A stretch of DNA of 64,000 bases from Desulfolutivibrio sulfodismutans DSM 3696 (GTDB taxonomy: Bacteria; Desulfobacterota; Desulfovibrionia; Desulfovibrionales; Desulfovibrionaceae), in NCBI RefSeq assembly GCF_013376455.1, contig NZ_CP045504.1, positions 1,591,501 to 1,655,500 on the forward strand, written 5' to 3'. How positions within the stretch are numbered: the first letter of the stretch is position 1; the number at the start of each line of letters is the position of its first letter. The notes beneath the pieces are model-generated. The model had not been told where the DNA came from and made no database searches. It was given only the letters and a program-made list of their open reading frames with translations. The position numbers were made by a program, and so were the translations under genes. Below, in pieces: positions 41,411-49,196 of the stretch.

Positions 41411-41692
41411 CTAATAGACGTTTTCGTTGCAGACCCAGCCGCGCTGTCCGGTGGACACGACTTCAACGTATGACCAGCCGCCGCCGGAGCCATAGACCAG
41501 GACCTTGAGTTGTTCATCCATGGCGATCCTGTTGAGCTGGCCGCACCAAAATCCTTCGCAATTGCGGAGCGGAAGATTGGACATGCCGGAATAGGCGGTG
41601 CTGCCAAGCGGCCTTGCGGTTGCCGTGACGGCGGGAAGCCCAAGGATGGCGGCAAGGGACAGGACGCAGGCAATTTTTGTCAAACTCTTCAT
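41411..41692 (-). CDS. Exported bacterial SH3-domain protein
   Basis: 93 residues. A signal peptide (MKSLTKIACVLSLAAILGLP) is cleaved near TATA. The mature part is one SH3b-type domain with LNRIAMDEQLKVLVYGSGGG, then WSYVEVVSTGQRGWVCNENV. Three cysteines may form a disulfide. Such periplasmic SH3 proteins bind peptidoglycan peptides or proteins. GAGGAG stands 7 bases before the ATG; a second GAGGAGTGT motif lies farther upstream. It has its own terminator. Confidence 0.78.
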   Translation of the reverse strand: MKSLTKIACVLSLAAILGLPAVTATARPLGSTAYSGMSNLPLRNCEGFWCGQLNRIAMDEQLKVLVYGSGGGWSYVEVVSTGQRGWVCNENVY

Positions 41693-41766
41693 GGAACACT
41701 CCTCGCGTAATTTGTTTTTTGGAAATGAAAGTGAGACGACACACTCCTCTTAAAATTGCTTTTACG

Positions 41767-41955
41767 TTATTTTTTATGACATGGATTTTCCATATTCTGT
41801 TCGCAGATACAATCCAGCACGTTCTGACTTTCGCTAGATGATCCAGGCGACATCATACACATCAAGCGCTCCATGTCTTGACGACTTTGTTTATGTGAAC
41901 AGCCATTGCGGATGTATTTTTCCACAGGCAACACCTCTAATATGGCTGAAGGCAT
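41767..41955 (-). CDS. Possible 62-residue Cys-rich peptide, doubtful
   Basis: A frame overlapping the last 19 bases of the lipoprotein gene. The product has five Cys, including CICEQNMENPC near its end. Composition is more protein-like than a shadow, but there is no ribosome-binding site before ATG 41955. It could be a coupled gene or chance. Kept because nothing else explains this stretch. Confidence 0.25.
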   Translation of the reverse strand: MPSAILEVLPVEKYIRNGCSHKQSRQDMERLMCMMSPGSSSESQNVLDCICEQNMENPCHKK

Positions 41956-42524
41956 TGTTCACGTTGATAGTCGCAATCTCCAAAACAGGTTCTCTTGCTG
42001 CTCAAACCGGAAGACCTGTCGCATGAAGAGTTGCACTTTCTCCAGGTGTCGTTGCAGTAATCGAGGCTTCGCACATGCTCTATCCTCGGATAGGACTCGC
42101 CGCGCAGGATGGGAAGGGGGTCGATAACCCGGCCAGCTCCACTTTCTTCGATATGGATGGCGCCGCCAGATGAATCTCTATAATACAGTCTCCCTTCCGT
42201 ATTCGTGTAGTACCGGTCACTGTCATCATCAACGATATAGTATAACCCGGCAGTGCCTCGTTCAACGCGTACGTTCCGATCAATGGAGTGGACAGATCCG
42301 GCCTCGTCCACATAATACAACTTGCCGTTGTTGTCTCGATAGTACCGCCGTGGCCCTTCATCGTTTCTGTGAACGATGACAGCTCTGTCATCAGGATAAT
42401 TCGATGTTGTGACTACCTCCGGCGGCGGTGGCCTTCGATTTCTGACGCATCCAGTCGTCGCCGCCACAACAAGGAGCGCAGCCACGCCGAGTATCAAACA
42501 AGAGAATCCACGTTTGCGTTGCAT
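41937..42524 (-). CDS. Lipoprotein with YY-repeat region and six-Cys motif
   Basis: 195 residues. The signal peptide ends at lipobox ATTGC. A Pro-rich linker follows, then two to three imperfect repeats of the type YYxDxxGxLYYxDxxGxxHxI (about 60-130). The C-terminus shows Y-C-x6-C-x3-C-x11-C-x3-C-x6-C, the same twin CX3C pattern as the exported protein at 22632-23066. Family not recognised. GGAGGAC stands about 7 bases before ATG 42524. Low GC like the other cargo genes. Confidence 0.75.
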   Translation of the reverse strand: MQRKRGFSCLILGVAALLVVAATTGCVRNRRPPPPEVVTTSNYPDDRAVIVHRNDEGPRRYYRDNNGKLYYVDEAGSVHSIDRNVRVERGTAGLYYIVDDDSDRYYTNTEGRLYYRDSSGGAIHIEESGAGRVIDPLPILRGESYPRIEHVRSLDYCNDTWRKCNSSCDRSSGLSSKRTCFGDCDYQREQCLQPY

Positions 42525-42627
42525 AAGAGTCCTCCATGGAGCGTCACAAGTTCTTTTCTATGCCATTGGGCATGGATCCCATATCGTGCTTGGCGTGCTG
42601 AAGAGATGCCCATCGGATTGCGTCCGT

Positions 42628-42786
42628 TTAGATTTTTCCAAGCAGGAACAGGATGACAAGTATGACCACAATGAGGCCGATGACGCCGCTCGGCCCATAT
42701 CCCCAGGATCTGCTGTGAGGCCAAATCGGGATGATTCCCAACAGCATAAGTACAAGCACTATCAAGAGGATTGTTGTGATGGACAT
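42628..42786 (-). CDS. DUF3309 small membrane protein
   Basis: 52 residues: two hydrophobic helices flanking a conserved turn, MSITTILLIVLVLMLLGIIP, then WPHSRSWGYGPSG and a final helix ending LFLLGKI. This is the DUF3309 pattern, a family of unknown function usually found near stress genes. AGGAG lies 8 bases before ATG 42786. It lies 103 bp upstream of the YY-repeat lipoprotein on the same strand. Confidence 0.85.
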   Translation of the reverse strand: MSITTILLIVLVLMLLGIIPIWPHSRSWGYGPSGVIGLIVVILVILFLLGKI

Positions 42787-43446
42787 AAGGCACTCTCCTT
42801 TACATATGTCATACGAAAAAAATATACTGCTCTGCCTTTGCAAATTGCGGTGCGGCATCACTTGTATCATCGATGTCGAATACGGTTTACGGTTGAAGAC
42901 GTTGATACATAAACCGCCGAAACCCTCATTGGTCTGCCCTCGTACTTGCCAGGAAGTCTGCTTGTTGCGGTTTCTGCTCCACCACCGGATTTCGTCTTCT
43001 GTTTCTGCGCTGCATGCTTGATATGATGCCAGGCACGGGCAAGGCCGCATGTTCACGATATATGTATTTACAAGATTCGAGCCAGTCACGTTATGCTCGG
43101 CGTGCGGGAGATAACAGCATGGTTTCTCACGGAAAATGCGTCCATAACTGGAGGGGCTCGGCAGGCAACGACCACCAATATGGTCAGATATGACCGCATG
43201 GTCATATCTGGCCAGATGGCGCGTTTCCTGGCGACAACGGGAGGCGACTTGTGGAGGTGGCCGATCTTCCCGGCACAGGCGCGGTCTTTGGAACTGCGAC
43301 TGGCGACCATGGGCGAACGCCCCTGGTTTACGCTTTCTTGCCGCGTGGGCGAAGCGACACGCCCACCCTTCCCCTGTCTGATTGCCAGTCGCAGGTTCCG
43401 CAGACCTGCGGCGCGAGGGGAGGGGCGTGTCGGCCCTAAGCCCTTG
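42787..43446. other. 660-bp intergenic region with palindrome C
   Basis: Palindrome C spans 43181-43214: TGGTCAGATATGACC, GCAT, GGTCATATCTGGCCA, a stem with one G-T pair. The first 100 bp hold the AT-rich promoter region of the DUF3309 gene on the minus strand. Long frames on either strand have no recognisable content. Confidence 0.5.
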
Positions 43447-43773
43447 TCAGGGCCAGGTTGGCTGCCATCCGCCCTGACGGGATCTCTCTGGGGGGGGTGG
43501 TGCGGGCGTTTGCCTTTCCCCGGCGGGATCGTCCCGTGGCACGGATGCCCTGCCGTCGTTGTTCGTGAAGAGTTTGCGCGGCATTGGCTCCCCATGGTGA
43601 AAGGCATCGGGCAGAACCTCGACGTAGGGTGGCTTCGGCACGGCCTGAGGTTGTTCAATGTTTGCGGAATTCGCAAAAAGAATAGATGTCAAAAGGCCAC
43701 AACCGAAAAGCAATGGTTGCCATATTGTTTTCATTGTTCTTACCCATATTTCTTTTCTATTATGGTTGTTCAT
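43447..43773 (-). CDS. Exported proline-rich protein, unknown
   Basis: 108 residues from ATG 43773, which overlaps the stop of the upstream DUF3309-like gene (ATGA); ATG 43734 (MKTIWQPLLFGCGLLTSILF) would start directly at the signal peptide. The mature part is short, disordered and Pro/Arg-rich (PPYVEVLPDAFHHGEPMPR, APPPPERSRQGGWQPTWP). No family recognised. Coupled to the small membrane protein. Confidence 0.5.
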   Translation of the reverse strand: MNNHNRKEIWVRTMKTIWQPLLFGCGLLTSILFANSANIEQPQAVPKPPYVEVLPDAFHHGEPMPRKLFTNNDGRASVPRDDPAGERQTPAPPPPERSRQGGWQPTWP

Positions 43774-43940
43774 AGTGATATCATATCATTGCTTATCAAC
43801 AAAAAGACGATTATCAACATAACCGCAAGACTTATGCTCGTGCTTGTCGCATATCCCCATGATTTTTTACGAGGCCAGATCGGAATGATTCCGACCAGAA
43901 CCAGGACAAGGCCAGCGATAAAGAGCGTCGTCTTTGACAT
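43770..43940 (-). CDS. DUF3309-like small membrane protein, divergent
   Basis: 56 residues starting MSKTTLFIAGLVLVLVGIIP and continuing WPRKKSWGYATS. It shares the GIIPIWPxxxSWGY turn with the DUF3309 protein at 42628-42786 but the rest differs, so it is a diverged paralogue. Two hydrophobic helices. The ribosome-binding site is weak (AGAGAAT). It overlaps the start of the Pro-rich gene by 4 bases. Confidence 0.68.
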   Translation of the reverse strand: MSKTTLFIAGLVLVLVGIIPIWPRKKSWGYATSTSISLAVMLIIVFLLISNDMISL

Positions 43941-44743
43941 TTTCTATTCTCTGTCAGTCCGTTGTTTATTTGCTTAGGATTCTTTGAATATTGCATGTCG
44001 ACAGTATCATCACGGCATCAAGGCGATCATTCACGGAGTATCCTGACTGACATGATTTTTGCTAGGTTGTGACCTGATGTCAGAGCAGAGATACAAGAAG
44101 TAGGCCATTGGCTACATATGGCGCAGATATCTTCAAGTATCATTGATAAATGAGGATACTAGGCATGATCCACGGGGTGAAGTCCCAGACGGTGGCCGTC
44201 TGCGGTCATATGTGACAACTGGCTGGATATGACCAGGGCAATCCTCTGATGCTCAGGGGGTTGTGCCCGTATAAAGCCTGTCCCTCGAAGTTTTCTCGCC
44301 TTTTGATCAACAGTTCCGAAACCGATTATCTCACCGAGCCTGCGAGCGCCTCCCAGGTGACCCGACCGGCCTTCATTGTTCCTTGATCGTCTTTCGCCGG
44401 GCAGCCCGCCGGGGCGATTTACCCACTTTCCGTATCCTACCCGCCAGCGAGTCCGCGCCTGTAGAGCTTGAGCAGGTTGTGGGTCAGACACCATAGCTCA
44501 ATATATCGAGAGGAAGCTCCCTAACACCACTCTGTTGTTGGCAATCATGCAAACCGAACGCAAGTTTGCACCACTATCTCAGATTGTTGCAACAAAAGAT
44601 GAGCGTCTGGCACACATGGGGAATCCCTTCAATACTACACCTGATGCGATGCCTTGCCCGACCCGAGGGCGAAGTTTCATTCTGCGAATCTGCGAATTGT
44701 GCGCTTAAGATCTGGCAAGCTTGAATGATATGATTTTCTCCAT
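43941..44743. other. 803-bp region: palindrome D, transposase scrap, inverted copy
   Basis: Palindrome D: GGTCATATGTGACA at 44204-44217 and TGGCTGGATATGACC at 44220-44234. A transposase C-terminal scrap is at 44437-44502. The inverted partner of the left-end 23-base sequence is at 44684-44706. This is the border between cargo and the replication/integration genes of the element. No intact gene. Confidence 0.55.
44437..44502 (-). pseudogene. Fragment of an IS transposase C-terminus
   Basis: On the minus strand the bases ending at the stop 44437-44439 encode ELWCLTHNLLKLYRRGLAGG. This resembles the last residues of IS1182/DDE-type transposases (W-x-L-x-x-x-H-N-L-L-K-L-Y/F-R). Nothing upstream continues it in frame, so only a scrap of an insertion sequence remains. 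Confidence 0.42.
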
Positions 44744-47155
44744 TTATTCAAATGTGTGGGGATTGACCGTATAGACGGCGCTCGGCCTGCGGCCCGGACC
44801 TTTGCGCGTGTCCTGACTGGCCGAAAAGATGAAGGCCCGTTCTTCCAGGATGGCCAAACCGGCATTCACCTTGTCCATGGTCGGATAGCGGCCCTTGACC
44901 TTGCCCATGGCGTCGCGGGCGGTAAACGACGACACGCGGTCGCGCTCGATCCATTTCAAGATGGACTGGGCGCATTCCAACTGCGGGTCGCTGCCCATGA
45001 GCCCATAGGCGGCCGTGGCGTGCGCCGCGAGGATCGTGGCCGCTGTCAGCGCGTTCTCCATGGTTTGCGGCGAGAGAGGTTCGGTCAAGGGCTCGGGAGC
45101 CGTGGCCATATGCATGAGCCCGGCAAGGCGAATGGCCTGCCCCGGGTATTTTCCACCCCAATCCGTCATATGCTCCAGCGTTCCACCAGGAAGGAGAGCG
45201 GATTCCACATCCTGCGCGAACTTCCGCCACAGGTTCAATGCCTCCGGGGAGAGGGGAACATCATATGCGACAGAATTCCCCCGTGTGTCTCGATTCCAGA
45301 CAATGGACAGAAGGTTTTGAATCGTCTGCTTCCATTTTCGCGCGATGGACTCCGGCATGGGGGAGGAATCGAGGGACCGTGTCCCCAGGCGGCTTCGCGG
45401 CATGAAATACAGGAAGCGTCCGACAAGCCCCCTGCCGCGAAACCCCGGCTGCCCCGCGAGCGCCTGGACGACTTCCGGCTGGGGGGAAATGACCAGGGTC
45501 AGGTGCGGATCATTCAGGATGATGGTCTCCGCTCCACGGCGGTCAATCTGGCAGGTTTCGCCGGACCAGGATTTGAGCACGGCGTCGAGATTGGGGACGC
45601 CATTGGAATATCTCCCGGCGAGGGTGTCGAACAGGCCGCCCTCCGCCTCAAGAAGCCCAATGCGTTGTTCGTGTCTTTCCATGAGCAGCGCCAAGGCCTC
45701 GGGGGTGAAATCATCGGCCAGAAGGCGGGGAGCCCTGGGAACATCCGGGAGCTCTTTCTCCATCGCCTTAATTTCCTGGATAAGATCCTTGCGCTGCTGG
45801 GCGGTCTTCGCCTTCCCGATGCTGGCCCGCTTCATGTCGATGGCCTTTTCCAAGGTACGGCGTTCGCTTGCCGCCTCGCGAATACCGTCTTGCATCTCAC
45901 GGCTTCTATCAGTCTGCCATTCCACCAGCGGTTTTTTGCAGGCCTCTACCGTAGCGCTTTTCCGCTCTCCCGGGGGTAATGGGCACAGGGCGAAAATGTT
46001 CAGGGGTTCGGCATAACCGTCTTTGACCCGAACCCGGCACTTCCGCTGGACAGCGACGGCAATCGTTCCAAGAGCGCTGCACAACGGCAGTTCGAAAGGA
46101 ACTTGCAGCTCTTCAGCCAGCGCCGAGCAAAACTTTCCCAAGATACCAGGAAACAGCCGGGCCGGGATATCCGGCGAGTTTTCGTTTTCAAACCGTACCG
46201 GCGAAGGTCCGGCCGCCTGAACGTCAACTTCAGGCAAGACCGGAACGGCTGCCATGATGCAGTTACGCACGGCATCAAGCCCCTCGGTTCGAGCCAGATC
46301 ATTTAAGTCGGTCGCGCTGTCCGGCACTTTGAATCGTGGAATCGCCAACAGCCCGGAGACAGCGCGAGCCGCTTCGGTCGCATGCGCAACGCCTGGATTT
46401 CGGCCACGGGCGCGTTCTGTCTCGTGATCGTTGTCGGCGCAGAGGATGATCTGTCTGTCCGGATACGTCTGACGGGCCGAGGTGGCCACGGACATGAGGT
46501 TGCCGCAATGAAACGCGACAAGGACCGTGTGTTTCGTGGCCTCGTGGATGCTCGCCCCCGTGGCGTACCCTTCCGCGATGCACAGGGGGCCGTCATCCCC
46601 TGGGATCGTGAAGCGGCCGCCGCTTGTTGCGCCACCAGCGAGGAACCGCTTTTCTCCGCATGCCGCGATGAATTGCAGAGACATGATCGCTCCGACATTA
46701 TCCAGAAGCGGGACGATGAGACGTCCGTCATGGGCCATGCGGATATCGCCAAGCGGCATGACTCCCTTTCGGGCAAGGTAGGGATGATTGAGAGGGACGG
46801 GATCAGCCTTCTCCCAAATACGAAATGCGGTTTCCTTGGCTTTGGCATGGAGACGTGAGGATTCTTCCCGCCTGGCGTTTTGGGCAACGGCGACCGAGGT
46901 CTGGAGCCGGTCCTTTTCAGTAATGGACATGGGATGGAGATGGCGGTCAGTCCATTTTCCGGATTCTCCCGTGCGGTAGTTCTGCCACCAACCGGACATG
47001 GGGGGATCGGCATGGAGCACATAGGCACCGTCCTTGCCGCGTTCCTTGCCCACCGTGCCGCAACGGTGCAGCTTTCCATCGGCTATGATCTCATCCAGGA
47101 CCAACCCGCCGCTCTTAAGCTCCTCACGGAATGCGGAGACTATCTTGGTATCCAT
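44744..47155 (-). CDS. Toprim/DUF3987 primase-helicase-like protein
   Basis: 803 residues. The N-terminal third has a DUF7146/Toprim_3-like primase part with LCIAEGYATGASI (catalytic Glu) and IILCADND (Asp pair) near 195-250. The remainder is DUF3987-like: CPLPPGERKSATVE, a long coiled segment of charged residues (about 420-480) and an ATPase-like region. Proteins of this build initiate or support replication of phage satellites and integrative islands. It lies 11 bp downstream of the AlpA-like gene, same strand, and is the main replication gene of the element. Confidence 0.85.
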   Translation of the reverse strand: MDTKIVSAFREELKSGGLVLDEIIADGKLHRCGTVGKERGKDGAYVLHADPPMSGWWQNYRTGESGKWTDRHLHPMSITEKDRLQTSVAVAQNARREESSRLHAKAKETAFRIWEKADPVPLNHPYLARKGVMPLGDIRMAHDGRLIVPLLDNVGAIMSLQFIAACGEKRFLAGGATSGGRFTIPGDDGPLCIAEGYATGASIHEATKHTVLVAFHCGNLMSVATSARQTYPDRQIILCADNDHETERARGRNPGVAHATEAARAVSGLLAIPRFKVPDSATDLNDLARTEGLDAVRNCIMAAVPVLPEVDVQAAGPSPVRFENENSPDIPARLFPGILGKFCSALAEELQVPFELPLCSALGTIAVAVQRKCRVRVKDGYAEPLNIFALCPLPPGERKSATVEACKKPLVEWQTDRSREMQDGIREAASERRTLEKAIDMKRASIGKAKTAQQRKDLIQEIKAMEKELPDVPRAPRLLADDFTPEALALLMERHEQRIGLLEAEGGLFDTLAGRYSNGVPNLDAVLKSWSGETCQIDRRGAETIILNDPHLTLVISPQPEVVQALAGQPGFRGRGLVGRFLYFMPRSRLGTRSLDSSPMPESIARKWKQTIQNLLSIVWNRDTRGNSVAYDVPLSPEALNLWRKFAQDVESALLPGGTLEHMTDWGGKYPGQAIRLAGLMHMATAPEPLTEPLSPQTMENALTAATILAAHATAAYGLMGSDPQLECAQSILKWIERDRVSSFTARDAMGKVKGRYPTMDKVNAGLAILEERAFIFSASQDTRKGPGRRPSAVYTVNPHTFE

Positions 47156-47166
47156 GCGGCGCCTCG

Positions 47167-47373
47167 CTATCGCCCAGCCGAGGACGGCATGGAATCAATG
47201 GTGAAGACCTTGTGGTCGGCGAGATAGGCGTCCAGGTCGGCGGGGTCGTAAACGACCCGTTTCCCGAGTTTGGAATAGCGGGGGCCACGCCCCTTGCAGC
47301 GCCAGACTTCGAGGGTGCCGGGTGAAAGGCCCAGGTATTGGGCAGCTTCGCGGGTGTGAAGACCTTTAAGCAT
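47167..47373 (-). CDS. AlpA/excisionase-type helix-turn-helix protein
   Basis: 68 residues, starting MLKGLHTREAAQYLGLSPGT and continuing VWRCKGRGPRYSKLGKRVVY. This is the MerR-like winged helix of AlpA/excisionase proteins (HTH_17). It usually drives integrase or excision and element gene expression. AAGGAG stands 8 bases before ATG 47373. It leads a two-gene operon with the primase. Confidence 0.88.
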   Translation of the reverse strand: MLKGLHTREAAQYLGLSPGTLEVWRCKGRGPRYSKLGKRVVYDPADLDAYLADHKVFTIDSMPSSAGR

Positions 47374-47574
47374 ACGAGCTCTCCTTCGGTGAATTCACCC
47401 GAAAGATAACTCATAGCCTGACAAGCATGTCTAGGATTCTATCTGAAGGGTCTGAGTTTCCAATTTCCCCTGTGAGAAGGACGGCTATCTCCAGGTTAAA
47501 GAAGGTGCCGCGCTAAGAGGGGTGCTACTCCAGCAGGCTTGTATGTTGTTCACGTGACAAGAACATTCTTCGTG

Positions 47575-48432
47575 TTATATAGAATAAACATCTCTATCTT
47601 CAATGCACTTGCACGTTTTATAATACATATTTGAAAACGTTCTATCCGATGACGCCGAATACCCTAAACTTGAAAGATCAAATTTTTCTTTGAGGCGATG
47701 TATCGTTTTTGAAATAGCGCCATACGGAGGCTTCTCCTTTCCAATCTGTTTGTCAATAGCATCCCAAATCCACAATCCAACAGCTCTTGACGCATTGCTT
47801 GTTGGCGATAATTTTGACAACTTCTTTCTAAATTTTCTCTCATGGATATAAAATAAAAAGTCATTATCGACTTCGCCCGTGATATTATCAATTATGTTTG
47901 CCACATCCAACAAGACTGTTGTGTAATCATGGTTCAAGTTAACCTCGATTTTCAGGCTGCTTGTCTCTGGGTCGTATTCAAAACCCTTGAGTGACTGATG
48001 ATATACTTTATCGTAAAATTCCATTTTTAATTGTTTCTTTTTAATTAGCGTCCGCAGTATGTTGCCGGAATCAAAACCATAAAAACCATCCATGGTAGCA
48101 AATGGACATATATTATATGTCCTCATAAATAACAATGCAAGGTGTCGCAACTGAAAAACAATCTGGAACACCTCTTTTTCGTTCATGTAAGGATTCATGA
48201 TACTGTCAAATTTTGCAAACATTATAGTTAGTGGATCAATCCCCTTGCCTTTCGCAAGAACGCAAAAATCAGCAATTTTTCTCGCATCATTGGCACACGT
48301 GACGTTCCTATATGAATATTGGTACAACCAAAAGCGATACGCTACATACTCTGGTGATGACGTTTCTCCCTTTTTGTTGATATCTGCCCTGAAATTCTTA
48401 TTAATTGGGGTTGGGTATGTAGAGCAGGACAT
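47575..48432 (-). CDS. AT-rich accessory gene of unknown function
   Basis: 285 residues, starting MSCSTYPTPINKNFRADINK. No family, signal peptide or membrane segment recognised. It is rich in Lys, Asn, Ile, Phe and Tyr and has a GC content far below all its neighbours, a sign of recent separate acquisition. It sits between the AlpA-like gene and the integrase module, the usual position of accessory cargo such as defence or exclusion genes on satellite elements; that role is only inferred from position. Confidence 0.72.
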   Translation of the reverse strand: MSCSTYPTPINKNFRADINKKGETSSPEYVAYRFWLYQYSYRNVTCANDARKIADFCVLAKGKGIDPLTIMFAKFDSIMNPYMNEKEVFQIVFQLRHLALLFMRTYNICPFATMDGFYGFDSGNILRTLIKKKQLKMEFYDKVYHQSLKGFEYDPETSSLKIEVNLNHDYTTVLLDVANIIDNITGEVDNDFLFYIHERKFRKKLSKLSPTSNASRAVGLWIWDAIDKQIGKEKPPYGAISKTIHRLKEKFDLSSLGYSASSDRTFSNMYYKTCKCIEDRDVYSI

Positions 48433-48666
48433 TGAGTTCTCCAGTCAAGCTATACTTTGAAAATCAACACAACCACCTTGTCTATCTCCCCCGCAAGTAC
48501 CCCACGGTGAACCTAGCGCACGCTACTTCCTCCAGAGCACGCGTATCGCTACTCCACCCGATCACTTGCACAGACTTTGAGACGCACGACTTGTGGCAAA
48601 ACGGCGCTCATGGCCCTCCCCCTCATGGGCCGTCCACAGGGACCGGGTCGTCTTGCCGTCCTTGGC

Positions 48667-48927
48667 CTACACGGCCGATACCTGCCGCTGTTTCACCTCT
48701 TCGTGCATGGCGTCGGGGGCCACATCCGCCCCGTTGGGCCAGCAGGCCGTGCCTGTCTCGGCATCGACGCGCACCTGCTCGAAATAGGCGGGGTCCGACC
48801 ACGAGGCGAACACGCCCTTGTGCGGCACATCAGAAAGGTCGACAACACCGCGCAGCCCATCCGCAAACGTCACCTCCAGGCGGTAGCCCGGCAACGGCTT
48901 GGCGGTCTTCACTTCCCAGGGAATCAT
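48667..48927 (-). CDS. DUF2442 protein, partner of DUF4160
   Basis: 86 residues from ATG 48927: MIPWEVKTAKPLPGYRLEVT, then FADGLRGVVDLSD, the DUF2442 core. DUF2442 often lies next to DUF4160 in mobile elements and is suspected to be one half of a toxin-antitoxin-like pair (not proven). It begins 5 bases after the DUF4160 stop. The longer frame to 49023 is not needed. Confidence 0.85.
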   Translation of the reverse strand: MIPWEVKTAKPLPGYRLEVTFADGLRGVVDLSDVPHKGVFASWSDPAYFEQVRVDAETGTACWPNGADVAPDAMHEEVKQRQVSAV

Positions 48928-48932
48928 GATCG

Positions 48933-49193
48933 TTACTCCAATGGGGTGATGGGGTTGGGTATGGAATATTCTTGGCATAGCCGCCAGTTCTGCATCAGTT
49001 CCTCCCGGTGCTCGAAGGCCCACTCCAGGACCATGAGCCGCGCCCGGCGGGGCAAATTGCCGGTCAGAATGTCCAGTGTTTCGATATCAAACGTTGCGCC
49101 ATGCTCGCCATACTTGGCGTGAAAATGCGGACGGCCATGCTCCCGCCAGTACATGGTGATGATGATCCCGAAAAAGGCGCTCACAATGGGCAT
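48933..49193 (-). CDS. DUF4160 protein
   Basis: 86 residues, starting MPIVSAFFGIIITMYWREHG and continuing RPHFHAKYGEHGATF. The P-T-V/I-x-x-x-x-G-I-x-I-x-M-Y and PHFHAxYG elements define DUF4160. It begins 3 bases after the integrase stop and continues into DUF2442, so integrase, DUF4160 and DUF2442 form one transcription unit. Confidence 0.88.
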   Translation of the reverse strand: MPIVSAFFGIIITMYWREHGRPHFHAKYGEHGATFDIETLDILTGNLPRRARLMVLEWAFEHREELMQNWRLCQEYSIPNPITPLE

Positions 49194-49196
49194 CGG

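Noticed and set aside
44159-44494. 111-codon minus-strand frame near palindrome D
   Set aside because: It includes the transposase scrap region in a different frame and has no coding signal of its own; the palindrome and scrap explain the stretch better.
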